Source of the DNA: Verrucomicrobiales bacterium
Lineage (GTDB): Bacteria; Verrucomicrobiota; Verrucomicrobiia; Limisphaerales; JAYPXF01
Reading direction: 5' to 3'
DNA: 64,000 nt
NCBI GenBank assembly: GCA_002715965.1
Contig: PBAL01000022.1
Location: 68,683 to 132,682, forward strand
Below, piece by piece: positions 34,011-43,428 of the stretch; the stretch's first letter is position 1; each line of letters opens with the position of its first letter. The notes below the pieces were generated by a model that searched no databases, was not told the DNA's origin, and saw only the letters and a list, made by a program, of their open reading frames with translations. Made by a program: the position numbers and the translations under genes.

Positions 34011-35444
34011 TCAGTGGGCGGGCTCTCCGCCTTCAGGTTCTACGTAGACCCCCATCGCCTCGGCAATTCGAGGATCTCGTTGAGGATATGCGGGATGACG
34101 CCCGAGATTCTTGACATAGAACGACCAGAGCATTCCGCCGATCACGCCCATCGCTAGAAAGTCAGTCCAGTAGATGGTAAACCCGTCCGGATAGATCAGT
34201 GGCATGATGTTGAAATGCATATCGAGGTAGTGCATCAGCCATGCCCAGATGCAGATCAAGGGCATGAAAGATTTGTTCACCTTTACATCGCTGCGAAGCA
34301 GCAACAGGAAGGGCAGGAAGAAATGACCGAAGATGATTGTCTGGCCAATCCACCACCAGCTCCCCTTCTCACGTTGCACGTACCAGAAGGTTTCTTCGGG
34401 GATCGCTGCATTCCAGATGAGGAAGTATTGGGAGAAATGGATGTAGGCGTAGAACACCGTAAACGCGAACATCAGTTTGGCGATGTCGTGGTAGGTCTCC
34501 CGCCGGATGACATACTGGAGAATACCCTGGCTCTGGTGCAGGAGCATCAGCATGTATACCGTCGCACACGTCACCCAAACGCTTCCCGCAAAATAGTAGA
34601 CACCATACATGGTGGAGAACCACTGGTATTGCAGTGCCTTCACCCAAGCAAAGCACGCCGTCGTGAGCATCGCCACGAACATGATGATCCCGTAGCTCGC
34701 ATGAATGTTCATCATGCGCGAACACCTCACCGAAGGCCGCGATTCAAACAGATGACCAAGAAGGAACCGCGCGAAAAACGTGATCACTTTCTCGATCCGA
34801 TCCAACTTACCCTCGTACTCACCGTCTTCGGCTTCCGCGAAGTCCTGTTGCAGAGACCAGTAACGCAATCGGCGGGCAAGGTAGCCAAGAACCAGGAACA
34901 CCGCAGCACTGAAGCCGTAAAACCCCATGGGATTGAACACCCACTTCTTGACCACAGCCTTCAGGGCGTGATCTGTCGTCGGATCCGCCAGCATCCAATC
35001 ATAGATACCGGACGGCCAAAGAAGGAATGGCAATGCCAACAAGGGCATGGGGAACCAAATCAAACACGCAATGTGTTCACAGACACGGCGAATCGGGACA
35101 ATCCACTGAGCATCAAAGAGATGGTGGAGAAGAACGATAAACAGACATCCGAGACAGATGCTGAGAAAGAACATGTAGGCAACCAGCCACGAATAGCGCA
35201 GCTTCTTCACGAACGTGAGTTCAGATTTCACCGGCCCGTGATGTCCGGAATCTCCGTGATGAGCCGACTCCTTTTTCTCATGACCACCCTCGTCTGTTTT
35301 GTGATGTTCAGATGCCTTGCCGTGTTCTCCGCCCTTCTTCGCATGTGCGGCTGCTTCAAGCTCCGGCGAACCGAGCCCCAACAGAAGGAGCATCGCGATG
35401 AGGAGCATCGCAGCGCGCTTGAAATTGGATTGAATGATCAACAT
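34011..35444 (-). CDS. actF: Alternative complex III subunit ActF (NrfD-type membrane protein)
   Basis: From ATG 35444 (17 bases after actE) the protein has 477 residues; an upstream extension of 34 codons overlaps actE and is rejected. ActF is the second NrfD/PsrC-type ten-span membrane subunit of alternative complex III, a quinol oxidoreductase that replaces cytochrome bc1. Visible features are many membrane helices, with ASYGIIMFVAMLTTACFAWVKALQYQW and FYAYIHFSQYFLIWNAAIPEET characteristic of ActF. Unusual: between a first hydrophobic segment (about 9-30) and the next helix lies a stretch of about 45 residues packed with His, Lys, Gly and Glu (11 His between about 34 and 72). Confidence 0.92.
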   Translation of the reverse strand: MLIIQSNFKRAAMLLIAMLLLLGLGSPELEAAAHAKKGGEHGKASEHHKTDEGGHEKKESAHHGDSGHHGPVKSELTFVKKLRYSWLVAYMFFLSICLGCLFIVLLHHLFDAQWIVPIRRVCEHIACLIWFPMPLLALPFLLWPSGIYDWMLADPTTDHALKAVVKKWVFNPMGFYGFSAAVFLVLGYLARRLRYWSLQQDFAEAEDGEYEGKLDRIEKVITFFARFLLGHLFESRPSVRCSRMMNIHASYGIIMFVAMLTTACFAWVKALQYQWFSTMYGVYYFAGSVWVTCATVYMLMLLHQSQGILQYVIRRETYHDIAKLMFAFTVFYAYIHFSQYFLIWNAAIPEETFWYVQREKGSWWWIGQTIIFGHFFLPFLLLLRSDVKVNKSFMPLICIWAWLMHYLDMHFNIMPLIYPDGFTIYWTDFLAMGVIGGMLWSFYVKNLGRHPAYPQRDPRIAEAMGVYVEPEGGEPAH

Positions 35445-35461
35445 TTCAAATTCTGTTTTCG

Positions 35462-36067
35462 CTACTTCCGGAGTTCTGCGGGCAAATCGGCGGCAGTTGC
35501 AAATTGGGCACGCTGTAGCGCCCGAACATAAGCCACGATCGCCCAACGATCTTGGATCGTGATGTTTGCGCCGTAGCCATTCATCAGATTTCTTCCATGC
35601 GTGATCGTGTTAAAGATCTGGCCATCCGGTTGCTTCACAATCACCGGATCCAGAAGGTTTCCGACGACACCCATGCCAAACTTCTTGGTGACACCATTCC
35701 CATCGCCCAATGCACCATGACAAACCTTGCAGCTGATTGCATAGCGCTCGGCGCCGCGAGTCATCAAGGTTCCAGTGACCGCAATCGGAATTGCGGAAAC
35801 AAAGTTGGTGTTTCCTCCGCCAAACTTACCGGTGTTCACCGGAGAATCTTCATAGGCACTGCCACGCGCCACGGTGCCTTCCACCTTCAGCTGGGAAGTG
35901 CGTTCATTCTCAAAGAACCTGTTGGGCTGTTGAGGGCGGAATTTGACCTGCCTCACCATGTCATCGAAGATCTCGATCGGCGGCTTGCGCGAGACATCGC
36001 CCTGCTTCCCGGCGATCAGGAAGACCCCGAGGGAAGTAAGTATGAAAATTACCAGGAAATATCTCAT
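35462..36067 (-). CDS. actE: Alternative complex III subunit ActE (monoheme cytochrome c)
   Basis: A 201-residue membrane-anchored cytochrome c. An N-terminal hydrophobic segment (about 3-20, MRYFLVIFILTSLGVFLIAG) serves as anchor or signal; there is no lipobox Cys. The heme motif is CKVCHG (about 113-118) and the probable sixth ligand is the Met in GRNLMNGYGANI. In alternative complex III this subunit takes electrons from the ActA/ActB redox chain and passes them to the downstream electron carrier or oxidase. It lies one base after actD and 17 bases before actF. Confidence 0.93.
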   Translation of the reverse strand: MRYFLVIFILTSLGVFLIAGKQGDVSRKPPIEIFDDMVRQVKFRPQQPNRFFENERTSQLKVEGTVARGSAYEDSPVNTGKFGGGNTNFVSAIPIAVTGTLMTRGAERYAISCKVCHGALGDGNGVTKKFGMGVVGNLLDPVIVKQPDGQIFNTITHGRNLMNGYGANITIQDRWAIVAYVRALQRAQFATAADLPAELRK

Positions 36068-36068
36068 C

Positions 36069-36737
36069 TCATTCCTCTACGAATTCGATTTTCTTGCAGC
36101 CGGTCGACTTCAGCAGATCGACCGTGTCCGTTTCTGAATAACGAGGATCAGTTGTCTCGATCACCACAATGAACTTGTCGTGCGTTGCGCCGGCACGGAA
36201 CGTTTTGTTCGCCAGCAGCGGATGGTGCAGTCGCGGCAGTCGATTCAGGAAAGCCATGCCCAGCAATGTTCCGAAGGCAGCGAGCAAAATCGTGCACTCG
36301 TAAGAAACCGGGAAAGCAAAGAAGGGACTGAACATCGGTTTGCCGCCAATCACGATCTGGTAGTCAACCGCGTTCATCCAATAGATCATCGTCATGCCGA
36401 CAGTGTAACCGGTGGCGCCCCCGGCAAAGCTGAAGTATCCAACCTTGGAAGGCTTCATGCCCATGGCATCATCCATCCCATGCACCGGGAAGGGAGTATG
36501 GACGTCCCACCGTCGGTAACCGGCATCGCGGACCTTTTCGGCCGCGTGCATGGCATCGGCGGGAGTATCATAGACGCCCATCACACCGTAGAGATCTACA
36601 TCGTTCGCCGGCTCACGCACACTCGACTGCGCCGTCAAACTTGCAGCGCCAGCAGACTTCTTCGCAGCAGACTTCTTCGCAGCGGCCTTTTTCCTGGTCG
36701 CAGCTTTCTTTGATGCAGCTTTTTTCTTGGCAGCCAT
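36069..36737 (-). CDS. actD: Alternative complex III subunit ActD with a histone-like N-terminal tail
   Basis: The ActD core (about residues 45-222) has DLYGVMGVYDTPADAMHAAEKVRDAGYRRWDVHTPFPVHGMDDAMG, two membrane helices (GYFSFAGGATGYTVGMTMIYW and TILLAAFGTLLGMAFLNRLP) and a C-terminal cytoplasmic beta-alpha domain (HDKFIVVIETTDPRYSETDTVDLLKSTGCKKIEFVEE). Residues 1-35 are an added tail of Ala and Lys ([20 protein letters not shown]...) resembling histone H1 tails. That part of the gene is repetitive (GCAGC/TTCTT-type) and may be a recent accretion. It would lie on the cytoplasmic side. Start overlaps the actC stop by one base. Confidence 0.9.
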   Translation of the reverse strand: MAAKKKAASKKAATRKKAAAKKSAAKKSAGAASLTAQSSVREPANDVDLYGVMGVYDTPADAMHAAEKVRDAGYRRWDVHTPFPVHGMDDAMGMKPSKVGYFSFAGGATGYTVGMTMIYWMNAVDYQIVIGGKPMFSPFFAFPVSYECTILLAAFGTLLGMAFLNRLPRLHHPLLANKTFRAGATHDKFIVVIETTDPRYSETDTVDLLKSTGCKKIEFVEE

Positions 36738-38161
36738 TAGTGGTGTCCGGCTTTCGCTCCGCCGAGCGGGTGGTGAGGATCAGCCTGAGGCGTGACGCCT
36801 TTGACTTCCGAAATTGCAATGACCGGCAGGTAACGGAGGAACAGCAGAAACAAGGTCATAAACAGACCGAAGCTTCCAACGAATGTCCAGATATCAACCC
36901 AGGTCGGTGAAAAGTAACCCCAGTTCGAGGGGAGATAATCGCGGTGCAGCGAGGTGACGATGATCACGAACCGCTCGAACCACATCCCGATGTTCACGAC
37001 AATCGAGATGAAGAAGACCGCAATCATATTGCGCCGAATCGCGCGGAACCAGAACAGCTGCGGGGAAATCACGTTACAGGAGAACATCGCCAGGTAGGCC
37101 CACCAGTAGGGACCAAAAGCGCGGTTCTGGAACGCATATTGTTCGTACGGGTTGCCACCATAAAGTGCGATGAAGAATTCCATGATGTACGCGTATCCCA
37201 CCATGCTTCCCGTCGCAGTGATAACCTTGCACATCAACTCCACGTGACGAACGGTGATGAGGTCTTCCAAATTACAAAGTGTGCGCAAGGGGATCATCAA
37301 CGTCAGCACCATGCCGAAGCCGGAGAAAATCGCACCCGCGACAAAGTAAGGAGGGAAGATAGTGGTGTGCCAACCGGGCAACTGGGAGACGGCGAAGTCG
37401 AATGAAACGATGGAGTGCACCGAAAGAACCAGCGGCGTGGAAAGACCGGCGAGGATGAGATATGCCTTTTCGTAGTTGCTCCAATGACGATTGGACCCAG
37501 TCCAACCCAGCGCAAACAAGCCGTAGAGGAACTTACGCACCTTGGTCTTGCACCGGTCGCGCATGGTGGCCAGATCCGGAACGAGTCCCGTGTACCAAAA
37601 CAGGAGTGAAACCGTGAAGTATGTCGAAACCGCGAACACGTCCCACAGCAAGGGAGAACGGAACTGCGGCCAGATGTCATACATGTTCGGAATCGGAGGC
37701 AGCCACCACGCGGCATACCAGACGCGGCCCGTGTGAATCACCGGAAAAATGCCGGCGCACATCACGGCAAAGATCGTCATCGCTTCCGCGGCGCGGTTGA
37801 TCGAAGTGCGCCACTTCTGCCTCAGCAGGAACAGAATTGCAGAAATAAGCGTTCCGGCGTGACCGATACCAATCCAAAAAACGAAGTTGGTGATGTCCCA
37901 AGCCCAAGCAACCGGCTGATTCAAACCCCAGGTACCGACCCCAGTTGAAATCAAGTAGGCAATACAGACGAACATCACCGACATCAACATCAAGCTGACG
38001 ATAAAGGTCGGCCACCACCATGCAGGCATCTTGTCCTCCATGATCTTGCAGACCTGGTCGGAGATCCATCCGAGGCTTCGGTTGTTCGTCACCAAAGGCT
38101 CGCGTTCCACCTCTTTCGGCGGAGGAATGATGTTCACATTTGAATGATCAACGGCTGACAT
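36737..38161 (-). CDS. actC: Alternative complex III subunit ActC (NrfD/PsrC-type)
   Basis: The first ten-span NrfD-type membrane subunit of alternative complex III, 474 residues. It begins with a soluble segment containing [24 protein letters not shown] and has typical ActC stretches [60 protein letters not shown] and [33 protein letters not shown]. In known structures quinol is oxidised at ActC near the ActB 3Fe-4S cluster; the conserved His and Asp residues of those segments are present. Overlaps actB and actD by one base each. Confidence 0.95.
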   Translation of the reverse strand: MSAVDHSNVNIIPPPKEVEREPLVTNNRSLGWISDQVCKIMEDKMPAWWWPTFIVSLMLMSVMFVCIAYLISTGVGTWGLNQPVAWAWDITNFVFWIGIGHAGTLISAILFLLRQKWRTSINRAAEAMTIFAVMCAGIFPVIHTGRVWYAAWWLPPIPNMYDIWPQFRSPLLWDVFAVSTYFTVSLLFWYTGLVPDLATMRDRCKTKVRKFLYGLFALGWTGSNRHWSNYEKAYLILAGLSTPLVLSVHSIVSFDFAVSQLPGWHTTIFPPYFVAGAIFSGFGMVLTLMIPLRTLCNLEDLITVRHVELMCKVITATGSMVGYAYIMEFFIALYGGNPYEQYAFQNRAFGPYWWAYLAMFSCNVISPQLFWFRAIRRNMIAVFFISIVVNIGMWFERFVIIVTSLHRDYLPSNWGYFSPTWVDIWTFVGSFGLFMTLFLLFLRYLPVIAISEVKGVTPQADPHHPLGGAKAGHH

Positions 38162-41100
38162 CAGTGCGCGCCTCCTATCGGGTCGCCATGGTGATACTTG
38201 TATTCCTCAAGCCCCAGCGGGTATTCGCGATACCCGGGCATCTTCGGATTCGGGTTGCGTACCTTGGCGAGGTAGGTGGTTCGGGCACGCGTATCAAGAA
38301 AATCGAGAACACCGTAATTGCGTTCGCTCTTCTTCAATTTCGAAACGCGGCTGTCCGGATCAAGCAGGTTGCCAAACACCATCGCGTCAGCCGAGCAGAC
38401 CTGCTGGCAAGCTGTCTTCAGATCCGCATCCTTGACCTGGATATCATCCGAGTCACGCGCCTTGACCTTCTTTGCAATCTTTGCCTGCTCGATCCGCTGG
38501 ATGCAGTAAGTGCACTTTTCCATCACGCCACGCATGCGAACCGTAACATCCGGATTCTTGGCCATCGCCAGCAGATCGATCTCATCTTCAGGACGTGTGG
38601 CAAAGAAATTGCCGCTCAAGATATCCTTGAATCCGAGGTTCTGATAAAGCTTCTCGGTTGGTCGCTTGTTGTAGTCGAACCAGTTGAAGCGACGAGCTTT
38701 CCAAGCGCAGTTGTTGGAGCAATAGCGCGTTCCGACACAACGATTGTAAGCCATCACGTTGATTCCCTCGGAATCATGCGCGGTTGCATTGACCGGGCAC
38801 ACGCTCTCGCAGGGAGCAGATTCGCAATGCACGCAGCTCATGGGCTGGTTCACCACCTGCGGATCGTCAATCCAAGTGTGCGTCCACTGCTCGTCATCTG
38901 AATAAACTCCGAACGCTCCGTCTTCCGCATCGATGACTTTCGGATCACCCGTGTAATATCGGTCGATCCGCAACCAATGCATTTCGCGCCGCTTGGCGAC
39001 CTGATCCTTGCCAACAATGGGAATGTTGTTCTCGCTCTGGCATGCCACGACGCAGGCCGTGCAACCCATGCAGAGGTTGAGGTCGATTGCCATGCCCCAC
39101 TGATGCACGTCGCTCTTCAGGTGAGCCTTGTTCGGATCATCGTAGGGCGATTTGTATATCGGACCGGCATTCGGAGCATGGGCCTCGATGTCCATGTTGC
39201 TCGCAAAGTCCGGTTTCTCGAAATACTGCTTGAGATTCGCCTCGCGAACGATCGGGCGTCCATGAATCGCCCAATGTTCCTGCGTGCAGGCGAACTCATG
39301 GCTCTTCTTGTGTCCGCTGACATTTGCTCCCGACTCAATATGCGGATAAGCGGCGCTACGGAGGGAATAGGCGTTGTATCCAACTGACTTGCCGTCGAAG
39401 TTCGCGATGCGTCCGCCCTTTGATCGACCGTAGCCGAGCGGAAGCCCCACCACGTTGTCAGCCAATCCTGGCTGAACCCAGATTGGTCCGGTCACCATGC
39501 GATCACCCGCCTTGATCGTTACCAGTTGCTGGTTCTCCAAGCGCAGTCGAACCGCCGTCGCACGACTGATGAGCACCGGATTATCCCAGACGATCTTCGT
39601 AATCGGATCCGGCAATTCCTGCATCCAGCCGTTGTTGCCGAAACGACCGTCGTCCACCGAATAGTCACGCGAAAAAACAACTTCGATCGCTTCCGGGGAT
39701 GGTGCTGGAGACGTGTGCGAATCTTTCAAGGATTCACTGATATTATCCGGAACTGAAGCCCCCTTGATCCCGGATAGAACCGGTGCGCTGCTGCCATCGA
39801 GCCAGCCGTCATGGAGGAACTGTTTCCAGCTCTGGCCCACCTTGGCAATCGAGGCAAAAGTCGCCTGCGCGATGGAATGCGGATTCGTGACAGCCTCACC
39901 CAAGAGTCGTGCCAACACTTCCAATTCGGTGACCCCCCCGTGCAGCGGAGCGATCAAGGGCTGGACCGGAACCAATGCGCCATCACCCGTCCGAGCATCG
40001 CCCCAGGACTCAAGGTAGTGTGCGCGCGGCAGATGCAAGGAGGCCGAGGCAAAAGATTCATCCTCACGGTCGCCCAGACGGACCACCTTCTTGGCCTTGC
40101 CGACTATCTCGTTCCATTTGAGATCAGCCGGCGCGTTGTAACTCGGATTGCCGCCCAGAATGACCAGCGCTTCAACCGAATCGCCTTCGAGAGCCCTGGC
40201 AACATCCTTGATGGACGCAGCGCCCCGTTCTTCCCGCGGAACAAATTCCACTGTATGCCCGTAGCCATCGAGCGCTGCGTTAATCAGGTGTGAGATCAGA
40301 TGCACGCCCAGCGGTTGCCGGTGCCCGGCGAGCACCACGGCTTTTTTTCGATACTCAACGAGATCCGTCGCGATCGCATCCACGCCGTAATCTTCCGGCA
40401 CGACCTCGCCAAGGCGCTTCAATCTCGTGAGCACCGCGGCTGGCACCGCGAAGCGGGTCTTCGCAACGACCGCTTCCGCGAGTGCAGCCGCAAATCGAAT
40501 CACCTGGCTCGATGCCATGCGGAGTCGATGGTCCGCATTTGCGCCTGTCTGCGACATCAGCGCCTCTGCCGCATACAAACGGTTCATCTGCGAGTCGTTG
40601 TGAGGCTCGTCAATCGAAACCCGTCGACCCTTCGAAAAATCCCGGGTGTAAATATGTGAACCTTCTTCCCCGCCAAGAAAGTCGCAATCCAAGGCAACCA
40701 CCCGCTTGGCATTACCCAATCGGAACCGGGGAGAAACCGACTTCCCGACAGCCAGGCTGGCAGCCTCTGCGTGAACGCTGAAATCAACCGGTTCGTATTC
40801 CGCCCAGGTCGCTTCGGAGAGCTTCTCCTTCAACTGCTTCACCAGCCTCGAACGCGACGGTGAAGTGCTCTGCTCGGCGAGAACAACCAGGCCATTGCCC
40901 TTTGACTCAGCGAACGAAGCACCAATGCTGCCAAGTTCTTTCAGTACGGATTCTCTGGACGCAGTGTTGCCATCCTTCGTGAATCGCCGTGCACGATCCG
41001 GATCATAGAGATCCAGAATCGACCCTTGCGCAAACGAATCCGTCCCAGCCGCGTCCGGGAAGTCGGTGTTCGCCTCAATCTTGGTCGGACGCCCGTCGTT

Positions 41101-41442
41101 GGATTTTGCCAGCACGGGAATCGCTCCCTGCCGCGTCGGCATCGAGGTCGCGTAATATTGCGGAACGCCATGGATATAATCCATCGGCTGCTTTCCAAAC
41201 GCGTAGATGTGCTCTTCCGGTCGGCGACACCCCGTAAGCCCGACGCCTGCCAGTGCCATCGAGGCCGACATCAACTTGACGAAATCCCGGCGAGTCGCCT
41301 CATCGGGCGCTTCCGTCGCGGCGCCTTCCGGGAACTCCCGCTCAGCCCAGTAGCTCGCCTCGGAGTCACCGGACAATTCCTCCGGGCTCCGGAATAAAAC
41401 AGGACCGCTAGACGCGTTGTTGACGGGCAAATCGTTTTTCAT
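38161..41442 (-). CDS. actB: Alternative complex III subunit ActB (fused molybdopterin-fold and iron-sulfur domains)
   Basis: A 1093-residue periplasmic subunit. The start ATG 41442 overlaps the actA stop (ATGA); a TTG three codons earlier is less likely. The Tat signal contains [20 protein letters not shown] and is followed by TGC, a lipobox-like Cys (about residue 72). The large N-terminal domain has a molybdopterin-oxidoreductase fold without cofactor, as in all ActB. From about residue 780 a four-cluster ferredoxin domain follows: [35 protein letters not shown] and CTYCIQR. It ends with the conserved [21 protein letters not shown]. It forms the electron path between ActC quinol site and the ActA/ActE cytochromes. 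Confidence 0.96.
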   Translation of the reverse strand: MKNDLPVNNASSGPVLFRSPEELSGDSEASYWAEREFPEGAATEAPDEATRRDFVKLMSASMALAGVGLTGCRRPEEHIYAFGKQPMDYIHGVPQYYATSMPTRQGAIPVLAKSNDGRPTKIEANTDFPDAAGTDSFAQGSILDLYDPDRARRFTKDGNTASRESVLKELGSIGASFAESKGNGLVVLAEQSTSPSRSRLVKQLKEKLSEATWAEYEPVDFSVHAEAASLAVGKSVSPRFRLGNAKRVVALDCDFLGGEEGSHIYTRDFSKGRRVSIDEPHNDSQMNRLYAAEALMSQTGANADHRLRMASSQVIRFAAALAEAVVAKTRFAVPAAVLTRLKRLGEVVPEDYGVDAIATDLVEYRKKAVVLAGHRQPLGVHLISHLINAALDGYGHTVEFVPREERGAASIKDVARALEGDSVEALVILGGNPSYNAPADLKWNEIVGKAKKVVRLGDREDESFASASLHLPRAHYLESWGDARTGDGALVPVQPLIAPLHGGVTELEVLARLLGEAVTNPHSIAQATFASIAKVGQSWKQFLHDGWLDGSSAPVLSGIKGASVPDNISESLKDSHTSPAPSPEAIEVVFSRDYSVDDGRFGNNGWMQELPDPITKIVWDNPVLISRATAVRLRLENQQLVTIKAGDRMVTGPIWVQPGLADNVVGLPLGYGRSKGGRIANFDGKSVGYNAYSLRSAAYPHIESGANVSGHKKSHEFACTQEHWAIHGRPIVREANLKQYFEKPDFASNMDIEAHAPNAGPIYKSPYDDPNKAHLKSDVHQWGMAIDLNLCMGCTACVVACQSENNIPIVGKDQVAKRREMHWLRIDRYYTGDPKVIDAEDGAFGVYSDDEQWTHTWIDDPQVVNQPMSCVHCESAPCESVCPVNATAHDSEGINVMAYNRCVGTRYCSNNCAWKARRFNWFDYNKRPTEKLYQNLGFKDILSGNFFATRPEDEIDLLAMAKNPDVTVRMRGVMEKCTYCIQRIEQAKIAKKVKARDSDDIQVKDADLKTACQQVCSADAMVFGNLLDPDSRVSKLKKSERNYGVLDFLDTRARTTYLAKVRNPNPKMPGYREYPLGLEEYKYHHGDPIGGAH

Positions 41443-42083
41443 CGGTGACAAACAGAGCAGCTATCGCCGGGCAAAACTTTCCAGTCATGCACGAACTTCT
41501 CGCCGGGAACCGTTCCCTCAGGCGCTTTCCAATCAAGATTGTAAACTTCGCTCAACGGACGCAACCGCTTCTCCGGATCGCGATGGCATTCCAGGCAAAA
41601 CGGCATGCCGAGTGACTTGGCATGCTTGACTTCGTCCATCTTGTTGACCGGGCCGTGACATTCCACGCAGCTCACACCGCGATTCACGTGGACCGAGTGG
41701 TTGAAGAAGACGTAGTCCGGAAGCTTGTGAATCTGGACCCACGGAATGGGCTTCCCGGTCTTGTAGCTCTCGCGAACCAACGCGAGACGAGGATCGTCCT
41801 TGAGCACCTGATTGTGACAATTCATACACGTGCTCGCGGAGGGCACATTCGAGTACCAGGACTTTTCAACTCCGTTATGACAGTAACGGCAGTCCATCCC
41901 CAATTGATCCGCGTGAACAGCATGCGAGAAGGAAACCGGCTGAATAGGCTGATACCCCACGCGGGTGTATTTCGGGGAGACATAGTGGGTCACTGCCATT
42001 GTCATGGCCCCACCCACCAGCGCACCGCCAACGATTACCATCAAAGGCAGCTTATTTGTCCATTTGGGAAATACGTCGGACAT
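41439..42083 (-). CDS. actA: Alternative complex III subunit ActA (pentaheme cytochrome c)
   Basis: A 214-residue cytochrome with one N-terminal membrane helix (about 12-33) and five CxxCH motifs: CRYCH (65), CMNCH (86), CVECH (139), CLECH (163) and CSVCH (209). Distal His ligands are available in VSFSHAVH and FNHSVH. This is the exact pattern of ActA in alternative complex III. It is the first gene of the act operon; upstream is a 412-base AT-rich region holding a terminator and palindromes. The last heme motif reaches to the end of the protein (CHR-stop). Confidence 0.96.
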   Translation of the reverse strand: MSDVFPKWTNKLPLMVIVGGALVGGAMTMAVTHYVSPKYTRVGYQPIQPVSFSHAVHADQLGMDCRYCHNGVEKSWYSNVPSASTCMNCHNQVLKDDPRLALVRESYKTGKPIPWVQIHKLPDYVFFNHSVHVNRGVSCVECHGPVNKMDEVKHAKSLGMPFCLECHRDPEKRLRPLSEVYNLDWKAPEGTVPGEKFVHDWKVLPGDSCSVCHR

Positions 42084-42178
42084 CTGTCAACCGCTCAACC
42101 AACCCAGTCTAAAACCATCAGAAAGACTAATCTCACTTTCCAGTTTAATCATTTAACCAATAATCTAATTCAATCAGA

Positions 42179-42206
42179 GTTCAACTAATTCGAATTAGCT
42201 GAACTG
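42179..42206. promoter_or_regulatory. 28-base near-perfect palindrome upstream of actA
   Basis: AGTTCAACTAATTC and GAATTAGCTGAACT are reverse complements at 13 of 14 positions, with an inner perfect CTAATTCGAATTAG (42186-42199) and no spacer. It lies about 95 bases upstream of the actA start in AT-rich sequence. Such contiguous symmetry fits an operator bound by a dimeric regulator better than an RNA hairpin. The regulator is unknown. Confidence 0.5.
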
Positions 42207-42336
42207 CTTATCATTCTATTCATTAATCCAGCTCACGCAACGTTTCAGAGCAAAAACACTTACTTTTCTAAGCAGTTTATCCAACGCATTAGGTTAACTT
42301 AAACAGATTCAATGAATCTTTCTAGACGCAGATAGC

Positions 42337-42364
42337 GAAAAAAGACCGAGCACTGCACTCGGTC
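42337..42364 (-). terminator. Intrinsic terminator of the peptide ABC operon
   Basis: On the minus strand a perfect 7-base stem (GACCGAG/CTCGGTC, 42344-42364) with a 7-base loop is followed at once by six T (complement of 42338-42343). This is a textbook Rho-independent terminator 132 bases after the stop of the ATPase gene at 42496. It separates that operon from act, or would act as an attenuator if act is also transcribed from further upstream. Confidence 0.75.
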
Positions 42365-42414
42365 ATTGATCGCGGTCATGTTGTGAAACATTCGACTAAA
42401 ATGGTCAAACAGAA

Positions 42415-42434
42415 TTTGTGAAATTTTTCACGAA
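42415..42434. promoter_or_regulatory. CRP/FNR-family-like palindrome
   Basis: TTTGTGA-AATTTT-TCACGAA contains TGTGA-N6-TCACG, one mismatch from the CRP consensus and closely matching the site upstream of nuoB. It is 335 bases before actA and, in transcription order, before the terminator; so a direct effect on the act promoter is uncertain. Confidence 0.4.
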
Positions 42435-42495
42435 GTTGTTCACCGCGGACATTACGTAGCTGACAATCCACACTTGTAGCGCAAAAAATCGATTC

Positions 42496-43338
42496 TCAGT
42501 CCCATTCCGGTCCGCGTGCTTCAGGCTCCGGAATCATTGCCAAGCGATCCACATCTTTGTCCAAACTAGGGACGCATTCCAGCAGCGCCCTGGTATAGGG
42601 ATGCTTGGGTTTGTCCAATACTTCCTCCGCCGAAGCCGCCTCGACGATCTTCCCGCGATACATCACATGCAATCGATCCGCGATCTCCCCCACGATGCCG
42701 AGATTGTGCGTAATGAACAGGATGCTCATGCTCAACCGTTCCTTAAGCTCTTTCAGCAGTTCCAAAATCTGCGCCTGAATCGTGACATCCAGAGCCGTCG
42801 TTGGTTCATCGGCGATCAACAACTTCGGTTCACTCGCCAAAGCCATCGCGATCATCACTCGCTGCTGCATTCCGCCGGACATCTGATGCGGGTAATCGCG
42901 AATCCTTGCTTCCGGCGCGGGGATTCCCACCAGCTTCAATAAACGAATCACCTCGTTCTTATTTGCCTTCTTCGGCCGATGAAGCTTCAGCGATTCCATG
43001 ATCTGGTTGCCAACGCGATATACCGGATTCAAAGCCGCGCTCGGTTCTTGGAACACATAACTCACCACTCCACCTCGAATGGCGCGCAACTCCCGCTTGC
43101 TCATCTTCAAAACATCCTTGCCTTCCAAGAGAATCTCACCACCCGGATACCGCGCGGGCGGGGTCGGCACCAAGCGCGCAATCGAAAGAGCCGTCACACT
43201 CTTACCGCTTCCACTCTCACCAACCAGACAAACGGTCTCCCCTTCTTCGATGCTCAACGAGACGCCATCTACTGCACGAACCAGATCCTCCCCTTTCCCA
43301 AACTCCAACTCCAGGCTGTCGATCTCCAGCAACGCCAT
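42496..43338 (-). CDS. Peptide ABC transporter ATP-binding protein (OppD/DppD-like)
   Basis: A 280-residue ABC ATPase with Walker A GESGSGKS (about 40-47), Q-loop SYVFQEP, signature MSGGMQQR, Walker [13 protein letters not shown] and the H-loop FITHNLG. The characteristic oligopeptide-transporter sequence [15 protein letters not shown] follows, but the protein ends soon after at GPEWD. The usual Cys-containing tail of OppD/DppD (about 40 further residues) is missing. It is the last gene of a three-gene unit with two permeases; no OppF-type second ATPase is present in the window. A terminator follows. Confidence 0.92.
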   Translation of the reverse strand: MALLEIDSLELEFGKGEDLVRAVDGVSLSIEEGETVCLVGESGSGKSVTALSIARLVPTPPARYPGGEILLEGKDVLKMSKRELRAIRGGVVSYVFQEPSAALNPVYRVGNQIMESLKLHRPKKANKNEVIRLLKLVGIPAPEARIRDYPHQMSGGMQQRVMIAMALASEPKLLIADEPTTALDVTIQAQILELLKELKERLSMSILFITHNLGIVGEIADRLHVMYRGKIVEAASAEEVLDKPKHPYTRALLECVPSLDKDVDRLAMIPEPEARGPEWD

Positions 43339-43395
43339 CTCAACTCCTCGTAGCAGCCAACGTCAGCTCGCTTAATTCTGAGCGCCGACAAAACT

Positions 43396-43428
43396 TCCTG
43401 AAGCTTGGAGCTTGAAGCTTGGAGCTTT
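43396..43428. repeat. AAGCTTGGAGCTTG tandem/palindromic repeat
   Basis: Two copies of GAAGCTTGGAGCTT lie directly after the permease stop codon (43400-43427). A variant of the same motif in inverted orientation (CTCCAAGCTCCAGGCTTCAA) occurs at 55520-55544, after the RND pump gene start. I recall this as a dispersed intergenic repeat of Verrucomicrobia; the window itself shows two copies. Confidence 0.55.

Larger units (their letters stand above)
42084..42495. other. Gene-free region upstream of actA
   Basis: A 412-base gap between the ABC transporter ATPase gene and actA without a convincing gene. The half nearest actA (42084-42336) is distinctly AT-rich relative to its surroundings. In minus-strand transcription order it holds a CRP-like palindrome (42415-42434), a lone TTGTGAA half-site (42381-42387), the hairpin terminator (42337-42364) and a 28-base palindrome (42179-42206), followed by about 95 bases of leader. 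The act promoter most likely lies between the terminator and actA. Confidence 0.7.

Noticed and set aside
34215..35531. Long plus-strand open frame opposite actF (438 residues)
   Set aside because: Its sequence is rich in His, Arg and Gln without any domain and exactly mirrors a well-conserved gene on the other strand.
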